From: Bryobacterales bacterium
GTDB taxonomy: Bacteria > Acidobacteriota > Terriglobia > Bryobacterales > UBA6623
NCBI GenBank assembly: GCA_022824585.1
Contig: JAJDZN010000069.1
Coordinates: 34,679-98,678 of the forward strand
Direction: 5' to 3'
DNA: 64,000 bases
Shown here in pieces: positions 40,754 through 50,584 of the stretch. The stretch's first letter is position 1; each line of letters opens with the position of its first letter. The notes beneath the pieces were generated by a model that was not told the origin of the DNA, did not search any database, and saw nothing but the letters and a program-made list of their open reading frames with translations. The position numbers were made by a program, and so were the translations under genes.

Positions 40754-43627
40754 ATGAAAGTTTCCGCCTCCTGTCTGGCGTTTGCAGCGGCACTGCTAGC
40801 CACGCCTGGCCTAGCGCAGACACCACAGATCGGCGATGCACCAGAGGTTGAATCGCCGGTCTCGATCCGCCTGATGTTCGGCACGGACCGGCACACGCCG
40901 CAACGCTGGGATGGGTCGGTGGCCGTCACCGGCGGCCGCGTGCTGGGCGTCATCGGGGTTCACTTCGAGGGCCGAGATCAGATCGTCGGGCAGAGCGGAT
41001 GGAAATTGACCAACCGGGTGACGCGCTATGCAGACTCCACCACCCAGCGGGGCTACGACCCGGTCCACACACGGCCGTTCGCGATGATCCCGAACGGCGT
41101 CGTGGTCTCTGTCGAGGCTGCGGAGACGTCCGATCTCGAAGTCAAGACCGAGCAGGGTTCGTTCTCTTTCTCGCTGGGTGAACTCCCGTTCGGCCGGACG
41201 CTTGAATTCCTTGACGGCACGGCATCAGCCCAGCGCATTCCGACCACCACCGACGTCACGGCTGGCGAAACCGACAACGACTACCCCGCGCTGACCACGG
41301 ATGCGGACGGCACCGTCTGGATCTCGTGGATTTCCTACAAAGAAGAACGCGACGCCGTCTGGCTCGCTCGCAGGGACGGAGCGGGCTGGAACCAGCCGAT
41401 GCAAGTCTCGCCGGACGGATACGCCGACAATTTCCGCACGGCAGTCGCCGCGGATGCTGCCGGCGGGCTGGTTGTGGTCTGGTCGGGCAAATCGCCGGCC
41501 GGGTCGTGGGGCATATTCTCGCGCAGGCTGAGCGATGGCCAACTCTCGGGGGTCGCCAGCCTCGCGAGCGAGGCGCCGAATCTCTACCTCCAAGCCGCGG
41601 CGGACAGCCAAGGCAACGTACACGTGGTATGGCAGGGATTCCGGGATCGGGTCGCTCAGATCCTGCACGCGCGGTGGGACGGCTCAAGTTGGTCCCCAGA
41701 AGAGGCGATCTCTGACGCGAGCGCGGACAGTTGGGCGCCGGCCATCGCCGCCGACTCCACAGGGGGCGTTTGGGCGGGCTGGGACGGCTACCATTCCGGT
41801 GACTTCAACGTCTACGTGCGCCGCCGCACCGCCGCCGGGACGTGGCAGCCACAACGGCAAGTGACCCATTCGCTCGGGTTCGACGCCAACGTCTCACTGG
41901 CGTGCGACGCGGCAGACCGACTCTGGATGGCATGGGACCACGGCGAAGCGAACTGGGGCAAGGACTGGAGCAGCCAGCGCTTCCGACCCGGCGGCGGAGC
42001 GGGCCTCTACCGCGTGCGATCCGTGAAGGTCGCAGCACTCGAAGGGGATCGGATCGCCGAGGCCACCGGCTTCATGGACGCGGTTCCACCTGCTTCCAAG
42101 GACTACATGCAGCAAGCCCGCCTCGTCGTCGATGGCAGCGGCCATGTTTGGGCCATGGCCCGCTCACTGACCAGCACTACCACGCGAGTTGACAACAACT
42201 GGGGAGCCGGCGGCATCTGGGAAATGCTGCTGGCCCGGCTGGACGAGAACGGCTGGTCGCCATTGACGAAGCTGCACGCCACCAATGGCAGAAACGACGT
42301 CTGGTCGGTGGCTACGGTCGATGGCACGGGCAAACTATGGTTCGCGTGGTCCTACGATGCGCGGCCGTTCGGCTCCCCTCGGCGCTCTGTGAACCGGGCA
42401 ACGCCGCAGGCTCAGATCACCCACGTCTCGCACAGCGTGATCGATCCCTCGCAGGCGGCGTGGCGCGGATCGGGCGAACCGAAGCGGTCGCAGTTCAGCG
42501 AGGCGGAATTGAGCGCCCCGCCAGTCCACGCCAACGAGGAGCAAGATACCGCTGCCATACGCGCCTACCGCTACGAAGCCGGCGGTAAGACCTACAGGAT
42601 TCTCCGAGGCGACCTGCACCGGCATACCGACATTTCGGCCGACGGCATCGGCGAGGGCGGCCTGATCGACTTCTACCGCTACGCCTTCACCGCCGGTCAG
42701 TTCGACTTCATGATGGTGGGCGACCACCAATATGGCGGCGACACCGTTCCAGGAGTGGAATACAACTGGTGGAGGACCGAGAAGTCCGAGGACATCTTTC
42801 TGGTCGACGGGAGGTTCTGGCCACTGTTTGGCACCGAGCGCAGCGTGACGTACCCCAATGGCCATCGCAACACGGTATTCGCCCAGCGGGGCGTCCGCTG
42901 GATGCCGATACACGCCGGCGAGCGAAACGGCTCGATCAACACCGGCGAGGTGCTGTTTCCCTACCTGCGACGCTACGGCGGCATCTCGACGCCGCACACT
43001 TCGGGTACTGAACAGGGCACGGATTGGCGAGAAAGCGACGAAGAAGTGGAGCCGATCGTGGAGATCTACCAGAGCTTGCACGCCTCGTACGAATACCCCG
43101 GCGCTCCGCGCGCCGAAACCCCGGACAAGCGCTACTACCACCACGGCGAACCGTGGCTGCCCAAGGGATTCGTCTGGAACGCGTGGGCCAAGGGGATCAA
43201 GATCGGCGTGCAGGCGAGCTCCGATCATGCGGGCACGCACGACGCGTACGCCTGCGTGCTAGTCCCGGGCGACAAAGACATCACCCGCCAGGATTTGATC
43301 GACGCAATGAAGCGGCGGCACACCTATGCGGCGACCGACAACATCATTCTGGACATGCGCATTGGCGACCACCTCATGGGCGACGCTTTCGCCATGTCGG
43401 AACAGCCAGTCGTCCGAGCCAAGGTCATCGGAACAGGGCCGATCAAGCGGGTGGTCTTGATCAAGAACAACAAGATCGTCTACACGGACACCTCTGGAGC
43501 CAAGGAAATCGCTTTCGAATACCGCGACGATTCAGCGCAACCCGGCGAGAGCTACTACTACATCCGAGCCGAACAGGCCGATGGATCGTTGGCTTGGGGC
43601 AGTCCGATCTGGGTATCGTACCGCTAG
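40754..43627 (+). CDS. Secreted multidomain protein: BNR-like propeller repeats + PHP/DUF3604-like metal-dependent domain
   Basis: MKVSASCLAFAAALLATPGLAQ; repeated DADGTVWISWISYKEE / DSTGGVWAGWDGY blades; ILRGDLHRHTDISADGIGEG...FDFMMVGDHQYGG; SSDHAGTHDAY. Confidence 0.85.
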   Translation: MKVSASCLAFAAALLATPGLAQTPQIGDAPEVESPVSIRLMFGTDRHTPQRWDGSVAVTGGRVLGVIGVHFEGRDQIVGQSGWKLTNRVTRYADSTTQRGYDPVHTRPFAMIPNGVVVSVEAAETSDLEVKTEQGSFSFSLGELPFGRTLEFLDGTASAQRIPTTTDVTAGETDNDYPALTTDADGTVWISWISYKEERDAVWLARRDGAGWNQPMQVSPDGYADNFRTAVAADAAGGLVVVWSGKSPAGSWGIFSRRLSDGQLSGVASLASEAPNLYLQAAADSQGNVHVVWQGFRDRVAQILHARWDGSSWSPEEAISDASADSWAPAIAADSTGGVWAGWDGYHSGDFNVYVRRRTAAGTWQPQRQVTHSLGFDANVSLACDAADRLWMAWDHGEANWGKDWSSQRFRPGGGAGLYRVRSVKVAALEGDRIAEATGFMDAVPPASKDYMQQARLVVDGSGHVWAMARSLTSTTTRVDNNWGAGGIWEMLLARLDENGWSPLTKLHATNGRNDVWSVATVDGTGKLWFAWSYDARPFGSPRRSVNRATPQAQITHVSHSVIDPSQAAWRGSGEPKRSQFSEAELSAPPVHANEEQDTAAIRAYRYEAGGKTYRILRGDLHRHTDISADGIGEGGLIDFYRYAFTAGQFDFMMVGDHQYGGDTVPGVEYNWWRTEKSEDIFLVDGRFWPLFGTERSVTYPNGHRNTVFAQRGVRWMPIHAGERNGSINTGEVLFPYLRRYGGISTPHTSGTEQGTDWRESDEEVEPIVEIYQSLHASYEYPGAPRAETPDKRYYHHGEPWLPKGFVWNAWAKGIKIGVQASSDHAGTHDAYACVLVPGDKDITRQDLIDAMKRRHTYAATDNIILDMRIGDHLMGDAFAMSEQPVVRAKVIGTGPIKRVVLIKNNKIVYTDTSGAKEIAFEYRDDSAQPGESYYYIRAEQADGSLAWGSPIWVSYR

Positions 43628-43941
43628 TGCGAGGCTCGGCAACATCCCGAAAGAGCTGCTCACCAGAAGTACGGACCCTGCGGCGATGACGGAGAACGAC
43701 TCTACCCGTATCGATGTCGAGACCGCCAACAACGGCAGGCCAAGCGGAGACGAAGGTCGTATCTAAGAGCAAGCAGATCAACGCAGTGAGGCGGATCGAG
43801 GCAGGCCAAGCGATCGCGATCCTTGCGGAGCGCGAATTCTGGGATCTCCTAGGTCTGGCAACATAGGCCGATTAGGCCGCTGCGCGTTTATGATTAACTT
43901 TATATTAAATATGAAGCGAATTGTGTCGCTAAACCGCACCG

Positions 43942-44982
43942 GTGCCCCATTCGCCTGCGGCATCTACTTGCTTGCGCGTGCCAGAATGTTCCGCAGTGCT
44001 AACGCCAACTCGTAGAGCCGTGCTCGCGCAGCTTGCCTGCTGCGGTTGTTCAGGACTCCTTGACCGCTCGACGACGGAACGGCCCCCACCGTCCCCCTGG
44101 AAGCTGGCCATCGGCCTCAACGGTTTCGGATCTTCGGAGACCCATCACGGCAAGCGCTATGCCTACGAGGAAATCCTGCAGTTCGCCCAGAACGAGGGTT
44201 TCGAAGGAATCGAGCTTTGGCGCAGTTGGCGCGATGGCTACCCCGATCCCGAAGACGACGACGCGATCCAAGCGGCGCGGCAGCAGATTCAGTCCTACGA
44301 TCTGCAGGTGTTCTCCATCCAAGCGGGTGTGAGGGGTGTCAATCCTGTCTCTGACCACCCGTCAGAGCGCACCGAATATATGGTTCGGCTCAAGCAACAA
44401 GTCGATCTGGCAGTGAAGTTCGGATGTGACTGCATGGGACTGTGGTCCGCTGGTCGGCCGCCTGACGGGGCGAGCGAGGATGAAGTAATCGAACGGTTGG
44501 CCGGGGTCGTCAGGCCCGTCTGCGAATACGCAGTTGACCGCGGGATCGTGCTGGCCATCGAAGGTGAACCCCCGTTAATCATCAACTCCGTGGAACGCTA
44601 TCACAAGCTCTTCGCCGCCGTCGCGATGGACGAGTTCAAGGTCATCTTCGACCCGTCTCACTTCGATGTGCTGGGCGGCGCAATCGGACGGCCCGAAGAC
44701 CTGCTGCTCGACCTCGGCGTTGACCGGGTCGGCTACATCCAGTTCTGCGACGGAGACTCCACGCTCCGCCCGTTTCCGAACGGCGGCTCGGGCACCTCGA
44801 AGCATCTACCGTGCGGCGAGGGCGTCTATGACATTCGCAAGCTTTGCTCGATCCTCTACGAGGGCGGCTTCCAAGGTTGGTTCCAGATGGATAGCTGGGG
44901 TACCGAGGACGCCTATTGGACCTCGAAGTCCTGCAAGGACTCGGTCGCGGACTACCTGCTTACTGCAGCTACAGGAATCTGA
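43942..44982 (+). CDS. Sugar phosphate isomerase/epimerase family (xylose-isomerase-like TIM barrel), probably exported
   Basis: TRRAVLAQLACCGCSGLL leader; FAQNEGFEGIELWRSWRDG; ECEYAVDRGIVLAIEGEPPLI-like strand; FKVIFDPSHFDVLGG; YIQFCDGD. Start codon uncertain. Confidence 0.85.
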   Translation: MPHSPAASTCLRVPECSAVLTPTRRAVLAQLACCGCSGLLDRSTTERPPPSPWKLAIGLNGFGSSETHHGKRYAYEEILQFAQNEGFEGIELWRSWRDGYPDPEDDDAIQAARQQIQSYDLQVFSIQAGVRGVNPVSDHPSERTEYMVRLKQQVDLAVKFGCDCMGLWSAGRPPDGASEDEVIERLAGVVRPVCEYAVDRGIVLAIEGEPPLIINSVERYHKLFAAVAMDEFKVIFDPSHFDVLGGAIGRPEDLLLDLGVDRVGYIQFCDGDSTLRPFPNGGSGTSKHLPCGEGVYDIRKLCSILYEGGFQGWFQMDSWGTEDAYWTSKSCKDSVADYLLTAATGI

Positions 44983-45011
44983 CTGCGGCGATCTGACCTC
45001 TGCCGCAATGG

Positions 45012-45087
45012 TAGGCCCGAGCGGACTCGAACCGCTGACCTCTACCGTGTCAAGGTAGCGCTCTAACCAAAACTGAGCTACGGGCCT
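45012..45087 (-). tRNA. tRNA-Val (anticodon GAC)
   Basis: Reverse strand folds as AGGCCCG-TA-GCTC-AGTTTTGGTTA-GAGC-G-CTACC-TTGACAC-GGTAG-AGGTC-AGCGG-TTCGAGT-CCGCT-CGGGCCT-A; full cloverleaf, 76 nt, no encoded CCA. Confidence 0.96.
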
Positions 45088-45372
45088 AAGCGGACCGGCT
45101 CGGCTTACACCGAACTCGTTGCAAGTCAAGGCTGAATACCCAGCCTCCCTGCTAGCAGTCTGAATCGGATCATAGCACAGGGAGGATGTTGCGCCGCTCG
45201 CCCATTGCCGTCAATCAAAGGCACAGGCGGGGTGGATCGTTCGATGGTCTCGGGCCACCAGGCAGGACGGATCTCGTAGCGTTTCGCCTACAGCCTCGCA
45301 CTTGTTGTATGTTGTACGCGCTGTCCCGAAGGGACCTGGACGCGGTTTCTGGCCGGACAGCGACTGCGAACC

Positions 45373-46233
45373 ATGAAACCACGATTCCTGCTCCGCGCCT
45401 GTCTGGCATTCTACTGGACCCTCGCCATTCTTGTGGGGGGAGCGGCCGATGCCCAGACGACCGCCATTCCGGCTGATGCCGAATCCGCCCTCGATGCGTT
45501 GAACAACTCGCCGCGCCATGGGGAGTGGATCGACATCGGCGAGGGGCGGTCGAGCACGAACCGCTGGGGAGACACGATCCGCTCGTGGATCGTGTACCCC
45601 GAACGGGCGACCCGCGCACCCGTCGTGATAGTGATACACGAGATCTTCGGCCTGACGGACTGGGTTCGCGCCGTGGCAGATCAATTCGCCGCAGAGGGCT
45701 TCATCGCTATCGCACCGGACCTGCTGAGCGGCCATGGCGCGGACGGTGGCGGCACTCCGCCGGAGCGCCAAGAGGCGGTCGCTCTGGTTCGATCCCTGCG
45801 CGTCGAAGATACGACTCGTCGGCTGTCGGCGGTTGCCCGCTATGGGATTTCGCTGCCGGCCTCTAACGGTAGGTTCGGCGGCGTTGGGTTCTGCTGGGGC
45901 GGGAGCACGAGCTTCAACTTCGCAGCCAACGAAGAGAACTTGGACGCAGCTGTCGTCTACTACGGCAGTTCTCCGAGCCGCACGATGCTGGGCCGCGTTG
46001 AAGCGCCCGTCCTCGGCTTGTACGGCGGCGACGACGCCCGTGTTAACGCCACCATACCGGACGCGATGCGCGAGATGCGACGTCTCGGGAAGTTCTATGA
46101 ACCGCACCAGTTCGATGGGGCTGGACATGGCTTCCTGCGGCAGCAGTTGGCCCGCGACGGGGCGAACCTAAGCGCTGCCAAGGCGGCATGGGCCAAGACC
46201 ATAGAGTTCTTCCGCCAACACCTCGAGAAGTAG
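45373..46233 (+). CDS. Exported dienelactone hydrolase family protein
   Basis: Signal peptide ending GGAADAQT; PVVIVIHEIFGLTDWVRAVADQFAAEGFIAIAPDLLSGHG; GGVGFCWGGSTSFNFA; FYEPHQFDGAGHGFLR. Confidence 0.93.
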   Translation: MKPRFLLRACLAFYWTLAILVGGAADAQTTAIPADAESALDALNNSPRHGEWIDIGEGRSSTNRWGDTIRSWIVYPERATRAPVVIVIHEIFGLTDWVRAVADQFAAEGFIAIAPDLLSGHGADGGGTPPERQEAVALVRSLRVEDTTRRLSAVARYGISLPASNGRFGGVGFCWGGSTSFNFAANEENLDAAVVYYGSSPSRTMLGRVEAPVLGLYGGDDARVNATIPDAMREMRRLGKFYEPHQFDGAGHGFLRQQLARDGANLSAAKAAWAKTIEFFRQHLEK

Positions 46234-46243
46234 AGCTCAACCC

Positions 46244-47692
46244 ATGCGCCGAACTCTCTCATCTCCCGCAAAGCTCGCAATTGGCCTAGCCGTGTTCTCG
46301 ATGCCCGCGCTGTCGGCCACCAATGTGGTGTTCATGATGGCCGACGACCTTGGCTGGAATGACGTCGGCTACCACGGGAGCGAGATCCGCACGCCGAACA
46401 TCGACTCTATCGCGCAGCGCGGCATCCAGCTCAACCGATATTACGCAACGCCTCTTTGCAGTCCGACGAGAGCTGCGTTGCTGACAGGCCGCATCCCGCT
46501 GCGGTATGGAGTCGATCGGCCGATCGAGACCATGGGCGGTCTTCCGGAGACAGAACGCCTATTGACGGATGTGCTCAAGACTGCCGGGTACGAATCCGCG
46601 ATCGTCGGCAAGTGGCACTTGGGATTGGTGCACGTCAAGTACCACCCCTATAACCGCGGTTTTGACACGTCATACGGTCATCTGGGACCCGCGGTCGACT
46701 ACTGGACGCATATCTGGGACGGCGGTCTCGACTGGCACCGCAATGGCAAAGTGCTGAACGAGGAAGGCTACACCACCGAGCTGATCGGCAAGGCAGCGGA
46801 GCGGGCGATCTCGGAGCGCGACACGGCAAAGCCGTTGTTCTTGTACGTCGCGTTCAACGCACCGCACGGTCCGCTGCAAGCTCCACCTGAATCGGTGTCT
46901 GCGTACGATTCCATCCAGAATCCGCGCCGCCGGACCTACGCAGCGATGGTGAGTGAGATGGATCGAGCAGTCGGCGGAATCCTGAAGACGCTGGAACAGC
47001 AAGAGCTGACTGACGATACATTGATCGTCTGGTGTAGCGACAACGGTGGCGCGATTCGCCTCGGAGCGGACAATTCTCCGCTCCGAGGAGGCAAGGGTGG
47101 AGCCTTCGAAGGCGGAATTCGAGTGCCCGCCGCTGTTTGGAAGCCCGGCAGTGTCGAGGGCGGCCGGACTCTCACGCAAATGATGACCGTGGCGGACTGG
47201 TTTCCGACCATTGCAGCTGCCGCCGGAATCGATCTCGACGCAGACGGTGAACTCGATGGCCTCAACATGTGGCCGGCTTTCACGAACGGCGAAGTCGTGG
47301 GCCGTACCAAGCCTTACGTGGCAGGCGTATTCGACAGCGTTGCGCTCATTGATGGGGCGTGGAAGTACGTTGAGCCCCTTCCAAGAGGAGGTAGTGGTGT
47401 CGCACATCTTTTTCGTCTAGATAAAGATCCGGAAGAGCGTGAAGATCTGGCAGAAGTGGAGCCGGAGAGGTTCGAGGCAATGCGAGAACAGCTGCGCAGT
47501 TTCCCTCGTACAGCCACGATCGCACCAGACGTGACTCCTCCTCCGGGCCCAAGGCGGGGACGTCCGGGAGGCCCACCGCCTCCTAATGCTGGTGGCGAAG
47601 GTGCCAGGAGGCCGCCGGGACGCGGCGGTGGAGCGGTCGATGGCTGGAAGGAAATCACCAAGCCCCCTTGGGTCGAAGCGGCTGATCGGTGA
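46244..47692 (+). CDS. Secreted sulfatase with C-terminal Pro/Gly/Arg-rich tail
   Basis: NVVFMMADDLGWNDVGYHGSEIRTPNIDSIAQRG; YYATPLCSPTRAALLTGRIPLRYG; GKWHLG; tail TPPPGPRRGRPGGPPPPNAGGEGARRPPGRGGG. Confidence 0.95.
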   Translation: MRRTLSSPAKLAIGLAVFSMPALSATNVVFMMADDLGWNDVGYHGSEIRTPNIDSIAQRGIQLNRYYATPLCSPTRAALLTGRIPLRYGVDRPIETMGGLPETERLLTDVLKTAGYESAIVGKWHLGLVHVKYHPYNRGFDTSYGHLGPAVDYWTHIWDGGLDWHRNGKVLNEEGYTTELIGKAAERAISERDTAKPLFLYVAFNAPHGPLQAPPESVSAYDSIQNPRRRTYAAMVSEMDRAVGGILKTLEQQELTDDTLIVWCSDNGGAIRLGADNSPLRGGKGGAFEGGIRVPAAVWKPGSVEGGRTLTQMMTVADWFPTIAAAAGIDLDADGELDGLNMWPAFTNGEVVGRTKPYVAGVFDSVALIDGAWKYVEPLPRGGSGVAHLFRLDKDPEEREDLAEVEPERFEAMREQLRSFPRTATIAPDVTPPPGPRRGRPGGPPPPNAGGEGARRPPGRGGGAVDGWKEITKPPWVEAADR

Positions 47693-47795
47693 CCGTAGAC
47701 CGGGCCGGTCTTGGTCGTGGCTGGCTCACCTGTCCTGCCCGGTACCTCGGGAGCTTCTTGGAGGCTTCTCCAAGGCTTGGATGATGTACATCTAG

Positions 47796-48098
47796 ATGAA
47801 CACTAAGATCAAATTGAAGGTGTCTGAGTTCTCAATCGCCGAAGCTCGAAGAAACTTCCCTTCGCTGGTTCGAGAGGCAGAGAGCGGCAGGGCGGTGAGA
47901 CTTACCCGCCGCGGCAAGCCCGTCGCACTATTGATCGGTCACCGGGAGTTCGAGCACTTAGTCGCGGACCGGCGTGACTTTGTCGAGGCTTACGAGGAGT
48001 TCTCGAAGTCCCATGACCTTGAAGATCTCAACATCGACCCGAATGAGGTGTTCTGCAATTCGCGCGATGAATCGGCGGGGCGTGATGTGTCGTTGTAG
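47796..48098 (+). CDS. Phd/YefM-family antitoxin
   Basis: VSEFSIAEARRNFPSLVREAESGRAVRLTRRGKPVALLIGHREFEHLV. Confidence 0.88.
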   Translation: MNTKIKLKVSEFSIAEARRNFPSLVREAESGRAVRLTRRGKPVALLIGHREFEHLVADRRDFVEAYEEFSKSHDLEDLNIDPNEVFCNSRDESAGRDVSL

Positions 48099-48101
48099 CC
48101 G

Positions 48102-48275
48102 GTGAGATACCTACTCGCCACCAACACAGTCTCGGAACTGACAAGGCCTCGTCGCCTCGGCTCCTGCTTCAGGCATAGATCGAGGAGGGTGGACTCGCGT
48201 CGGCTCGGCAGCATGTTTGCTCGCTCTCATTCGATTGGCAATCATGCAAGGTTTAACAATTATGAATCATGTTGA
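48102..48275 (+). pseudogene. Truncated PIN-domain (VapC-like) toxin remnant
   Basis: GTG 3 bp after the antitoxin stop: VRYLLATNTVSELTRPRRLGSC..., i.e. the PIN start [LL-D-TN-VSEL] with the conserved Asp read as Ala; the rest of the domain is missing. Confidence 0.7.
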
Positions 48276-48382
48276 AATAGATGATAAGGCGATAATCGTG
48301 GTGATTTTAGCCGACTTCGCCGATTTCTCGTGCTATCTTGAGTATGTGTGGCCGCTGAGGTGACCAGGAGGACTATTCATTC

Positions 48383-49564
48383 TTGGCTCAAGCCCTTACA
48401 GCAAAACGCGAAACTGGCTGTGTGCGGACCGACCGCACCGTCAAGGGCTCTCTCCGGTCGAACAACGTGAACGGCGACAGACGAGAACACCCGAGATCAA
48501 AGCCTGCCGCCCTTGACTTTTTTGCCGGAAGCGGGCTCGCTGCTGAAGCTCTCCGTCCGTTCTTCTCTCTGGTTTGGGCGAACGACATCTGCGAGAAGAA
48601 GGCGGCAACCTACCGAGCCAACCACCCCGCGCGGGCCTTGAAGGTTAGCAGTATCTCCGACGTCCATGGGGCGGACTTGCCGGATGCAGAGTTGTCTTGG
48701 GCAAGCTTCCCCTGCCAAGACCTATCCCTTGCCGGGGACATGAAGGGTATTGACAGCCCCCGAAGCGGGTTGGTCTGGGAGTGGCTCCGCGTTATGGACG
48801 AGATGGAGCGGCCTCCCCGGATTGTCGTCGCGGAGAATGTTGTCGGGCTAGTTTCGGCTAGCCGCGGAAAGCACTACGTGGCGTTACATGAGGCATTGTC
48901 TGCTCGCGGTTTTCGAGTTGGCGCAGTTGTTCTAGATGCGGTGCGGTGGATTCCACAATCCCGACCAAGGGTCTTTGTGATCGGCGTTGTTTCTCCGAGT
49001 CTGCCAGATCATCTGGTTTCCGAAGGCCCGACATGGTGTCATAGCTCGGCATTGAAACAGGTTTCTCGCTGCGTAGAGGATTTCGTCTGGTGGACCTTGC
49101 CCGAACCGCGGGCAACCAGAGTGGGACTAGCAGATCTCATAGACTATGGTGCCGCGGCACACTCAAAGGAGAATTCTCAACGAAACCTGCAATTGATCCC
49201 ACCGCACCATCGAACGCGGATGGAGTCGATCATAAACAGTCGGCCAGCCGTTTTCCCGGGATACAAGAGAACCCGCGAAGGGCGGCAGGTGCTGGAGCTA
49301 CGTTTCGACAACGTGGCGGGTTGTCTCCGGACTCCTGAAGGAGGCAGCAGCCGACAATACGTTGTCATCTACAAGGACGGGCGTTTTTCCACGCGACTGC
49401 TAACTGTCCAAGAGGCCTCTCGCCTGATGGGTGTTCGGGCCAGCTATCGAATCTTGGGCAGCTACAACGACGGATACAAGGCAATGGGCGATGGCGTGGC
49501 CGTTCCGGCCGTACGACATCTGGCTCGCCATCTCTTACGGCCTCTCGCACGGTTCAAGGATTAG
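48383..49564 (+). CDS. DNA (cytosine-5-)-methyltransferase (TTG start after AGGAGG)
   Basis: LDFFAGSGLAAEAL (motif I), ASFPCQDLSLAGD (PCQ motif IV), VVAENVVGLVS (ENV motif VI), QSRPRVFVIGVV; AGG AGG RBS at 48366-48371. Confidence 0.95.
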   Translation: MAQALTAKRETGCVRTDRTVKGSLRSNNVNGDRREHPRSKPAALDFFAGSGLAAEALRPFFSLVWANDICEKKAATYRANHPARALKVSSISDVHGADLPDAELSWASFPCQDLSLAGDMKGIDSPRSGLVWEWLRVMDEMERPPRIVVAENVVGLVSASRGKHYVALHEALSARGFRVGAVVLDAVRWIPQSRPRVFVIGVVSPSLPDHLVSEGPTWCHSSALKQVSRCVEDFVWWTLPEPRATRVGLADLIDYGAAAHSKENSQRNLQLIPPHHRTRMESIINSRPAVFPGYKRTREGRQVLELRFDNVAGCLRTPEGGSSRQYVVIYKDGRFSTRLLTVQEASRLMGVRASYRILGSYNDGYKAMGDGVAVPAVRHLARHLLRPLARFKD

Positions 49565-49572
49565 CTACTAGC

Positions 49573-50502
49573 GTGGACAAGAAACTTGATTCGCGCCTTC
49601 ACGCGTTTGCGGACGAACACGCATTCAGTGGAAGAGGGGCGTTGTGCGTCGCCCTTGTCGTAACTCGACGTGCAGTGTCCGATGGTCTCCCGCTCGAGAA
49701 GGACCAGCTCCTGACAACTGGCGGTGGACAGGTTGCCGGTCTCGGTAGGGCGCAGGTGCAAGCGATTCTAGCCGACCACGGGATTGATCGAGTCCTTGCC
49801 GAAGAAGGAGGCCGAACAAACCGAGGCAGTATCGGGAAGATGAACTCCTACGTGGACTTCTTGAACTCGTTGAGTGATGAGGAAACCGAAGATCTCGGGG
49901 CGGTTGAACGATGGTGGATTGATCGCGTCCTCAACTTCCTTGCAAGCAGACCGTTCAAGTTGCGACTCGATTCATCCAAATCGCCTAGAGTCATCGTCAG
50001 TGACCTTCTGGAGCAAGCAAGAAAGAGGCAACGCGACTCGGCGGGTGCAACAAACGTGGGAACGGTCCTCCAACACCTCGTGGGGGCCAAGCTGGACATC
50101 GTGCTGAGCGGCATCAAGCATTACGGTGCGTCTGCCGCCGATCAGAGCACTGGACGAGAGTCGGATTTCTTAGCGGGCGATGTGGCGATCCATGTAACGT
50201 CAGCACCGGGCGAAGCTCTTCTACGAAAGTGTGAAGAGAACCTAGGCAGCTCTTTACGCGTCATCATCGTTACGACTCCGGACAGGGTCGCGTTAGCGCA
50301 GGGACTGGCCGAGCAGTTCAACGTTCTGCAGCGGGTTGACGTACTCGACATTGAGCAGTTTCTTGCGAGCAACCTCTACGAGCATGGGCGGTTCGACCCA
50401 GCGGGGCGGCGCACAGCCGTGGAGCACTTGATCGCGAAGTACAACGAAATTGTGACCAAACATGAGACCGACCCGGGATTGCGGATCGAATTGGCGAACT
50501 GA
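49573..50502 (+). CDS. DUF4928-like protein, probable restriction endonuclease partner of the C5-MTase
   Basis: GTG start 8 bp after the MTase stop; GALCVALVVTRRAVSDGLPLEKDQLLTTGGGQVAGLGRAQVQAIL...VLAEEGGRTNRGSIGKMNSYVDFLN; D..GDVAIHVTSAPGEALLRKC possible nuclease core. Confidence 0.78.
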   Translation: MDKKLDSRLHAFADEHAFSGRGALCVALVVTRRAVSDGLPLEKDQLLTTGGGQVAGLGRAQVQAILADHGIDRVLAEEGGRTNRGSIGKMNSYVDFLNSLSDEETEDLGAVERWWIDRVLNFLASRPFKLRLDSSKSPRVIVSDLLEQARKRQRDSAGATNVGTVLQHLVGAKLDIVLSGIKHYGASAADQSTGRESDFLAGDVAIHVTSAPGEALLRKCEENLGSSLRVIIVTTPDRVALAQGLAEQFNVLQRVDVLDIEQFLASNLYEHGRFDPAGRRTAVEHLIAKYNEIVTKHETDPGLRIELAN

Positions 50503-50584
50503 CAGAGGACTCCGCCAGCGGATGTAGTCACAGAGTAGGAGAATCCGTAGCCGAGCCCCCATCAACGACCCGAGCGAGCACGCA

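Noticed and set aside
42335-43240. 301-aa minus-strand ORF opposite the PHP/DUF3604-like gene
   Set aside because: Antisense shadow; the plus-strand frame has motifs and a signal peptide.
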